Shown here in pieces: positions 58,366 to 64,000 of a DNA stretch of 64,000 bases (position 1 is the first letter of the stretch; the number at the start of each line of letters is the position of its first letter). Source of the DNA: Colwellia sp. TT2012 (GTDB lineage Bacteria > Pseudomonadota > Gammaproteobacteria > Enterobacterales > Alteromonadaceae); contig NZ_LJYX01000009.1 in assembly GCF_001440345.1 (NCBI RefSeq), positions 124,001 through 188,000 of the forward strand, read 5' to 3'. A program made the position numbers and the translations under genes. A model generated the notes under the pieces. It made no database searches, had not been told where the DNA came from, and was given only the letters and a program-made list of their open reading frames with translations.

Positions 58366-59109
58366 CTAGCAAAGCTTACGACAACAGATAATATAATTAA
58401 CATCAAGAGAGTCTATCAGTTTGTGATTTCCCGTTAACGGATTGTAGAAGATACCACTAGCATCAATACACTTTAAGTCATGTAATGCTGCCCAGCTAAT
58501 AAGTTGTGAAGGGCGAATGAACTTATCATGGTCATGGGTACCGTCAGGAACAATTTTTAAGATTTTTTCGGCAGCAACTATGGCCAGTAAATACGACTTT
58601 ATACTCTTATTTAGCGTTGAAAAGAAGATCAAACCACCCGGTTTAACTAAGGTGGCACACGCTTGCACAACTGAAGCTGGGTCAGGCACATGTTCAAGCA
58701 TTTCCATACAGGTTACTATATCAAACTTTTCACTACAGTCTTGCGCCTTTTCTTCTGCGGTAATTTTCTGATAATTTATTGATAAACCTGTTTCTAACGC
58801 ATGTAATTTAGCAACATTTAAGGGTTCCATGCCCATATCAATCCCGGTGACTTTAGCACCTAACTTTGTTAATGATTCAGATAAAATACCACCGCCGCAG
58901 CCTACATCGATGACTTGCTTATCATACAAACCATTATTTGCTTGAGTGTCGTTATCTAGCCAAGCAATATGTTGGCATATAAATTGTACTCTTAATGGGT
59001 TGATTTGATGTAAGGGTTTAAAGTCACCCTTTAAATCCCACCATTGGCTGGCAATTTTATTAAATTTTTCAATTTCATCTTCATTTACGTTAAGTGGTTT
59101 GGTTGACAT
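58366..59109 (-). CDS. ubiG: Ubiquinone biosynthesis O-methyltransferase
   Basis: 247 residues. N-terminal EIEKFNKIASQWWDLKGDFK and HQINPLRVQFI are UbiG hallmarks. The SAM-binding motif is VIDVGCGGGILSESL, with TCMEMLEHVPDPASVV later. It performs both O-methylations in ubiquinone synthesis. It lies divergent from gyrA, as in many gammaproteobacteria, and 546 bp from nrdA. Confidence 0.96.
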   Translation of the reverse strand: MSTKPLNVNEDEIEKFNKIASQWWDLKGDFKPLHQINPLRVQFICQHIAWLDNDTQANNGLYDKQVIDVGCGGGILSESLTKLGAKVTGIDMGMEPLNVAKLHALETGLSINYQKITAEEKAQDCSEKFDIVTCMEMLEHVPDPASVVQACATLVKPGGLIFFSTLNKSIKSYLLAIVAAEKILKIVPDGTHDHDKFIRPSQLISWAALHDLKCIDASGIFYNPLTGNHKLIDSLDVNYIICCRKLC

Positions 59110-59421
59110 ATTATTTTAAGCTTCAAGTTAAATTTTAATTATTTCATTCTAAACCAAAGTTATTTTCAAACAAAGGGTATAGATCAAATCAAGGCTATTT
59201 TGTTGCTTTTTTAAACTGATTATAACCCCTTAAAAATGCTTTAAATAAAGCGGTATGGCATCAAACATTTTTATGCTAGTATGCTGCGTTGATTACTATT
59301 ATTAGTGTCTATTAGATAACAATAAAATCTTTAAAATACCGTTTTTCAAGATGCTTATTTAGCCTAGCTATATTAGAGATGCTGTTAAACAAAAGAATTA
59401 GTTAAGGGATACCATCGATTT
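59110..59421. other. Divergent promoter region between ubiG and gyrA
   Basis: 312 bp, AT-rich, without a gene. It should contain both promoters. I could not identify a specific operator. AGTTAAGGGATACC lies before the gyrA start. Confidence 0.5.
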
Positions 59422-62148
59422 ATGTCCGATCTGGCCAAACAAATAGTTCCAGTTAATATTGAAGATGAACTAAAAACCTCCTATTTAGATTATGCCATGA
59501 GCGTAATAGTTGGGCGTGCATTGCCTGATGTTCGTGATGGCTTAAAACCTGTACATCGCCGGGTATTATTTGCCATGGATGTCTTAGGTAATGATTGGAA
59601 CAAACCGTATAAGAAATCAGCCCGTGTGGTTGGTGATGTTATTGGTAAATATCACCCCCATGGTGATACGGCTGTTTACGATACCATCGTTCGTATGGCG
59701 CAACCATTTTCATTACGTTACATGCTTATAGACGGGCAGGGTAACTTTGGTTCTGTTGATGGTGATAGTGCCGCGGCAATGCGTTATACCGAAATCCGTA
59801 TGTCTAAAATCGCCCATTCTATTTTAGCTGACTTAGATAAAGAAACCGTTGATTTTGTGCCTAACTATGATGGCACTGAATTTATTCCTGTGGTTATGCC
59901 AACTCGCATACCTAATTTATTAGTCAATGGTAGTTCGGGTATTGCTGTGGGTATGGCGACCAATATTCCTCCGCATAATTTGACTGAAGTCATCAATGGC
60001 TGTTTAGCGCTTATTGAAAACAGTGAAATATCTTTTGAACAGTTATTGGAATATATCCCAGGCCCTGACTTTCCAACAGCGGGTATTATCAGCGGTCGTG
60101 CGGGTATCGAAGAAGCATACCGTACAGGTCGAGGTAAAATAAAGATTCGTGCGCGTGCCAGCATTGAAGTGCATGAAACTACGGGTAAAGAAACCATTAT
60201 TGTTCATGAATTACCTTACCAAGTAAATAAAGCTCGCCTTATTGAAAAAATGGCAGAATTGGTGAAAGATAAACGTCTAGAAGGTGTTTCTGCACTACGT
60301 GATGAGTCAGATAAAGACGGCATGCGGATGGTTATCGAAATTAAGCGTGGTGAAGTCGGTGAAGTTGTTTTAAACAATTTATACAAGCTGACACAAATGC
60401 AGATTTCTTTTGGTTTTAATATGGTGGCATTAACTAACTGTCAACCAAAACTATTTAACATTAAAGAAATGCTTGAAGAGTTTGTTTTACATCGTCGTGA
60501 AGTGGTAACCCGCAGAACTATTTTTGAATTAAAGAAAGCACGCGAGCGTGCTCATATCTTAGAAGGCTTATCGATTGCCTTAATAAATATTGACCCGATC
60601 ATTGAATTAATTAAAAATTCAAACAATAGAAAAGATTCCGAAGAAAAACTTATTGCCCAAGGGTGGGCATTAGGTGCAGTAGCCGATATGCTTAGCGCGT
60701 CAGGCAATGATGCCGCACGCCCTGAGTGGTTAGAAGCAGAATACGGTATTCGTGATGGTTTATATTATTTGACCGCAGAACAAGCAAAAGCCATCGTGGA
60801 CTTGCAGTTATATAAATTATCTGGCATGGAACACGAAAAGATTTTAAGCGAGTACAAAACGCTATTAGAGATAATTGCGGAATTACTGCATATTTTGACT
60901 ACGCCAGCACGTTTAATGGAAATTATTTGTGAAGAGCTTATTGCTATTCGTGAAGAATTTGGCGATGAGCGTCGAACTGAAATCACGGATGCTTCCCTTG
61001 ATTTATCGTTAGAAGATTTAATCACTGAAGAAGATGTTGTCGTGACCTTATCACACGAAGGTTATGTTAAGTACCAAATATTAAGTGATTACGAAGCTCA
61101 GCGTCGTGGTGGTAAAGGCAAAGCGGCAACTAAGATGAAGGAAGAAGACTTCATCGAACGTTTATTAGTGGCGAATACCCATGACACCATCTTATGTTTC
61201 TCAGATCGTGGTAAATTATATTGGTTGAAAGTTTACCAATTACCGTTAGCAAGTCGTACTGCCAGAGGTAGACCGATTGTAAACATCTTACCATTAGAAA
61301 GTAATGAACGTATTACTGCTATTTTACCCGTACGTGAATATGAAGATGATAAATTTATCATTATGGCCACTGCTTCGGGCACCGTTAAGAAAACGCCATT
61401 GAAGGCTTATTCAAATCAACGTGCCAATGGCATCATTGCTTTGAATTTGCGTGATGACGATACCTTAATTGGTGTCGATATTACTAACGGTGAAAACGAT
61501 ATAATGCTTTTCTCTGATGCAGGTAAAGTTGTGCGTTTCAATGAAAAAGCTCGTGATAGCGAAACAGGTGAAGTTAAAATTGACCCTGAAACTGGCGAAG
61601 AAATACTAGCCTTACGCTCCATTGGTCGTACAGGTACAGGTGTTCGTGGTATTCGACTTGACGGTGATCAAAAAGTTGTTTCGCTTATTGTGCCGAAAAA
61701 TAATGGTGCCATTCTAACCATTACCGAAAATGGTTTTGGTAAGCGTACTGAATTAGCAGAATATCCAGCGAAAAGTAGAGCAACGAAAGGTGTTGTTTCT
61801 ATTAAAGTCAGTGAACGTAATGGTAAAGTTGTTGGCGCGGTGCAAGTTGAAGAACTTGATGAGATCATGCTCATTACCGATAACGGCACCTTAGTACGGA
61901 CTCGCGTCAATGAGGTTAGTGTTATTGGCCGTAATACTCAAGGGGTACGACTGATTCGTACTGCAGAGGATGAACATGTGGTTGCACTACAACGTATTGA
62001 CGAAATTGAGGAGCCCGAACCAGTTGAAGACGTTGCTGAGGGTGACGATATAGTTGAAACAAGTGCCGAGCCCAATTCCGAAAACAGCCCAGAGCATAGC
62101 GCTGAGCAGGATAGTACAGATAGCACACAAGACGACAAGCAAGAATAA
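59422..62148 (+). CDS. gyrA: DNA gyrase subunit A
   Basis: 908 residues, collinear with E. coli GyrA in the N-terminal half without gaps. The quinolone-resistance region reads [17 protein letters not shown], so position 83 is Thr and 87 is Asp. Catalytic Tyr122 is in [10 protein letters not shown]. The C-terminal beta-pinwheel includes the GyrA box QRRGGKGK, needed for negative supercoiling, and ends in a long acidic tail (about 855-908). It breaks and rejoins DNA with GyrB. It is followed by a terminator and serC. Confidence 0.98.
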   Translation: MSDLAKQIVPVNIEDELKTSYLDYAMSVIVGRALPDVRDGLKPVHRRVLFAMDVLGNDWNKPYKKSARVVGDVIGKYHPHGDTAVYDTIVRMAQPFSLRYMLIDGQGNFGSVDGDSAAAMRYTEIRMSKIAHSILADLDKETVDFVPNYDGTEFIPVVMPTRIPNLLVNGSSGIAVGMATNIPPHNLTEVINGCLALIENSEISFEQLLEYIPGPDFPTAGIISGRAGIEEAYRTGRGKIKIRARASIEVHETTGKETIIVHELPYQVNKARLIEKMAELVKDKRLEGVSALRDESDKDGMRMVIEIKRGEVGEVVLNNLYKLTQMQISFGFNMVALTNCQPKLFNIKEMLEEFVLHRREVVTRRTIFELKKARERAHILEGLSIALINIDPIIELIKNSNNRKDSEEKLIAQGWALGAVADMLSASGNDAARPEWLEAEYGIRDGLYYLTAEQAKAIVDLQLYKLSGMEHEKILSEYKTLLEIIAELLHILTTPARLMEIICEELIAIREEFGDERRTEITDASLDLSLEDLITEEDVVVTLSHEGYVKYQILSDYEAQRRGGKGKAATKMKEEDFIERLLVANTHDTILCFSDRGKLYWLKVYQLPLASRTARGRPIVNILPLESNERITAILPVREYEDDKFIIMATASGTVKKTPLKAYSNQRANGIIALNLRDDDTLIGVDITNGENDIMLFSDAGKVVRFNEKARDSETGEVKIDPETGEEILALRSIGRTGTGVRGIRLDGDQKVVSLIVPKNNGAILTITENGFGKRTELAEYPAKSRATKGVVSIKVSERNGKVVGAVQVEELDEIMLITDNGTLVRTRVNEVSVIGRNTQGVRLIRTAEDEHVVALQRIDEIEEPEPVEDVAEGDDIVETSAEPNSENSPEHSAEQDSTDSTQDDKQE

Positions 62149-62165
62149 TTGTTGTAGTAAAATTT

Positions 62166-62193
62166 AAAAGGGCGGCTAATCACCGCCTTTTTT
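62166..62193 (+). terminator. Rho-independent terminator of gyrA
   Basis: AAAGGGCGG and CCGCCTTT pair around CTAATCA, followed by a T run, 18 bp after the gyrA stop. Confidence 0.88.
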
Positions 62194-62217
62194 AATGTGA
62201 TTTTATTAGTGAAATAC

Positions 62218-62265
62218 TATTTTAAATAGTATTTTAAATAGTATTTTAAATAGTATTTTAAATAG
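62218..62265. repeat. Four perfect 12-bp tandem repeats before serC
   Basis: TATTTTAAATAG is repeated four times without a mismatch, ending 11 bp before the serC start codon and abutting its ribosome site (GGGAAGG). Each unit, read with its preceding C, is a near palindrome. It lies between the gyrA terminator and serC, where the serC promoter or leader should be. Confidence 0.95.
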
Positions 62266-62276
62266 TGGGAAGGATA

Positions 62277-63365
62277 ATGTCTGAAGTATTTAATTTTTGT
62301 GCTGGCCCAGCTATGTTACCGACAGCGGTAATGGCAAAAGCACAGCAAGAGTTTGTTAATTGGCAAGACACTGGTAGCTCTGTAATGGAACTAAGTCACC
62401 GTAGTGGTATTTATATCGCTATGGCTGAAAAAGCAGAAGCAGACTTGCGTGAGTTGATGTCTATTCCTGATAATTACCAAGTATTGTTTTGCCATGGTGG
62501 CGGACGAGGACAATTTTCTGCGGTACCACTTAACTTGTTGCCTCAGGGTAAGTCTGCGGATTACATTGTCTCAGGCTCGTGGTCAAAAGCGGCGGCTGTT
62601 GAAGCAAAAAACTTCGGTGATATTAATACCATTAATATCATCCAAGACAATGATATTAGCTCAAGCCTTTTAGCCAGTTCAGACTGGCCACTCAATCCCG
62701 ATGCTGCTTATGTCCATTACTGTCCCAATGAAACCGTTAATGGTCTTGAAATTAATACGATTCCAGAAACCCATGGTGTGCCTTTAGTTGCTGATATGTC
62801 ATCAACTATTTTATCCCATGAAGTGGATGTCAGTAAGTTTGGTTTAATTTACGCGGGGGCACAAAAAAATATTGGTCCATCCGGTTTAACCATTGTGATT
62901 ATTCGAGAAGATTTACTTGGTCATGCACAAATAGCAACGCCATGTATTATGAATTATAAAACATCTGCCGATCATAATTCTATGTATAACACGCCGCCAA
63001 CGTATGCTTGGTATCTTGCCGGTCTGGTCTTTCAGTGGCTCAAAGAGTTAGGCGGGGTAAAGGCAATGGCTAAAGTAAATCAAGTTAAAGCTGAGCTATT
63101 GTATCAAGCTATCGATAAAAGTGACTTCTACCTTAATCACATAGAAAGTCAGTATCGTAGCAAGATGAATATTCCTTTTTGGCTTAAAGATGACAGCTTA
63201 AATAGTAAGTTTTTAAGTGAATCTGAGGCTGCGGGTTTAATGGCGCTAGAAGGCCATAGAATGGTTGGCGGTATGCGGGCAAGCATTTATAACGCCATGC
63301 CACTGGCAGGTGTGCAAGCCCTTGTTACCTTTATGGCAAAGTTTGAGCAAGAAAATAAAAGTTAG
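62277..63365 (+). CDS. serC: Phosphoserine aminotransferase
   Basis: PLP enzyme of serine and pyridoxine synthesis, transferring the amino group to 3-phosphohydroxypyruvate. The ATG at 62277, with GGGAAGG upstream, gives 362 residues starting [15 protein letters not shown]. Family motifs are [36 protein letters not shown] and [14 protein letters not shown] with the PLP lysine. GTG at 62265 would add four residues inside the repeat and is unlikely. The classic serC-aroA pairing is kept. Confidence 0.97.
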   Translation: MSEVFNFCAGPAMLPTAVMAKAQQEFVNWQDTGSSVMELSHRSGIYIAMAEKAEADLRELMSIPDNYQVLFCHGGGRGQFSAVPLNLLPQGKSADYIVSGSWSKAAAVEAKNFGDINTINIIQDNDISSSLLASSDWPLNPDAAYVHYCPNETVNGLEINTIPETHGVPLVADMSSTILSHEVDVSKFGLIYAGAQKNIGPSGLTIVIIREDLLGHAQIATPCIMNYKTSADHNSMYNTPPTYAWYLAGLVFQWLKELGGVKAMAKVNQVKAELLYQAIDKSDFYLNHIESQYRSKMNIPFWLKDDSLNSKFLSESEAAGLMALEGHRMVGGMRASIYNAMPLAGVQALVTFMAKFEQENKS

Positions 63366-63445
63366 TGGCTCTTACTTAACAATAAAACAAATAAAAATGA
63401 TTTTTAACACTTTCTAGAACAATATTATTAATAGTTGGAATATCC

Positions 63446-64000
63446 ATGTCTCAAGCAAAAAAGGCGTTAACCTTTACTACTCGCCCTGGTCATAGCGTTT
63501 CAGGTGATATTATAGTACCTGGCGATAAATCAGTTTCTCATCGCTCAATCATGTTTGGTTCATTAGCCAATGGTACTACCCATATTAAAGGCTTTTTACC
63601 AGGACAAGATTGTTTAGCGACTATGAATTGCTTTAAAGCGATGGGCATAGAAATTGAAGGGCCAGATAGCGATCATAATGTGACTGTTCACGGTAAAGGC
63701 TTACATGGCTTATCACAGCCGAAAGAACAGCTTGATATTGGCAACTCAGGTACCTCTATTCGTTTGCTTTCGGGCATCTTAGCTGGGCAGCAGTTTAGTT
63801 CTTCTATGGCCGGTGATGTCTCCTTAAATACACGCCCTATGGCACGTGTCGTTGAGCCATTACAATTAATGGCGGCTAATATAAGTGCACGTGAAGATGG
63901 CACACCACCGGTTCATTGCCACGGATCTAGTGGTAAGCTTAAGGCTATAGATTACCTTTTACCTATGGCTAGTGCACAAGTTAAATCATGTATTTTACTT
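63446..64000 (+). CDS. aroA: 3-phosphoshikimate 1-carboxyvinyltransferase (EPSP synthase), partial
   Basis: The start of aroA, 185 codons up to the window edge. MSQAKKALTFTTRPGHSVSG is followed by VPGDKSVSHRSIM (the family's shikimate-binding lysine and serine), LDIGNSGTSIRLLSGILAGQ and NTRPMARVVEPL. It makes EPSP from shikimate-3-phosphate and PEP in aromatic amino acid synthesis. It follows serC by 80 bp on the same strand. The rest of the gene is outside the window. Confidence 0.96.
   Translation, partial: MSQAKKALTFTTRPGHSVSGDIIVPGDKSVSHRSIMFGSLANGTTHIKGFLPGQDCLATMNCFKAMGIEIEGPDSDHNVTVHGKGLHGLSQPKEQLDIGNSGTSIRLLSGILAGQQFSSSMAGDVSLNTRPMARVVEPLQLMAANISAREDGTPPVHCHGSSGKLKAIDYLLPMASAQVKSCILL

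Noticed and set aside
1-64000. tRNA, rRNA, riboswitch or prophage genes
   Set aside because: None could be recognised by reading either strand; the only mobile traces are the two MITE-like elements and the IS3 remnant.

Overview
The window looks like a chromosomal segment of a cold-marine gammaproteobacterium of the Alteromonadales, most like Colwellia. This rests on the AT-rich coding sequence, the conserved nrdA-nrdB-yfaE / ubiG / gyrA / serC-aroA neighbourhood, and the families present (nitrate transporter with a PP2C-kinase, MHYT hybrid kinase, PPC-tailed subtilase). The genus is inferred from gene content, not from a search.

Layout. (1) 1-6.1 kb: cell-wall metabolism, with the N-terminal part of alanine racemase (alr), then murQ, a NamZ-type exo-muramidase and a large FAD/Fe-S D-2-hydroxyacid dehydrogenase. 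NamZ can free MurNAc and MurQ releases D-lactate from MurNAc-6-P, so the dehydrogenase may consume that D-lactate. (2) 6.1-12.6 kb: a decayed diguanylate cyclase gene, an L-2-hydroxyglutarate oxidase-type gene, fdhD, a YdeP-like molybdopterin oxidoreductase and a 2OG-Fe(II) oxygenase. (3) 12.8-23.2 kb: a secreted subtilase, a MITE-like repeat, a PP2C-kinase plus NarK pair, a 7TM LytTR regulator, an S41 lipoprotein protease and a small lipoprotein. (4) 23.4-33.3 kb: MHYT hybrid kinase, sbcD-sbcC, an EamA exporter and a SlyD-like FKBP. (5) 33.3-34.8 kb: a gene-free stretch with an IS3-family transposase remnant and a second MITE-like element.

(6) 34.8-53.9 kb: the main feature, fifteen co-directional genes. 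The first part (STAS, cheY, cheA, cheW, cheW, receptor, cheR, cheD, cheB) follows the gene order of Pseudomonas Che2/Aer2 systems. The receptor is unusual: a predicted soluble protein with an N-terminal Vitreoscilla-type globin, six tandem PAS domains of 127 residues each (two nearly identical in DNA), a HAMP-like region, an MCP signalling hairpin and a C-terminal EWEEF tail. The second part holds a membrane MCP-like protein without a sensor domain, a second STAS protein, a REC-PP2C-HATPase phosphatase, an orphan response regulator, a PAS hybrid kinase and a REC-GGDEF-Hpt protein. Together they suggest an oxygen- or redox-responsive chemosensory array joined to anti-sigma partner switching and c-di-GMP output.

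(7) 53.9-64 kb: housekeeping genes: class Ia ribonucleotide reductase with its ferredoxin (minus strand, with candidate NrdR and DnaA boxes upstream), ubiG, gyrA, serC and the start of aroA. I see no tRNA or rRNA genes, CRISPR arrays or intact insertion sequences.
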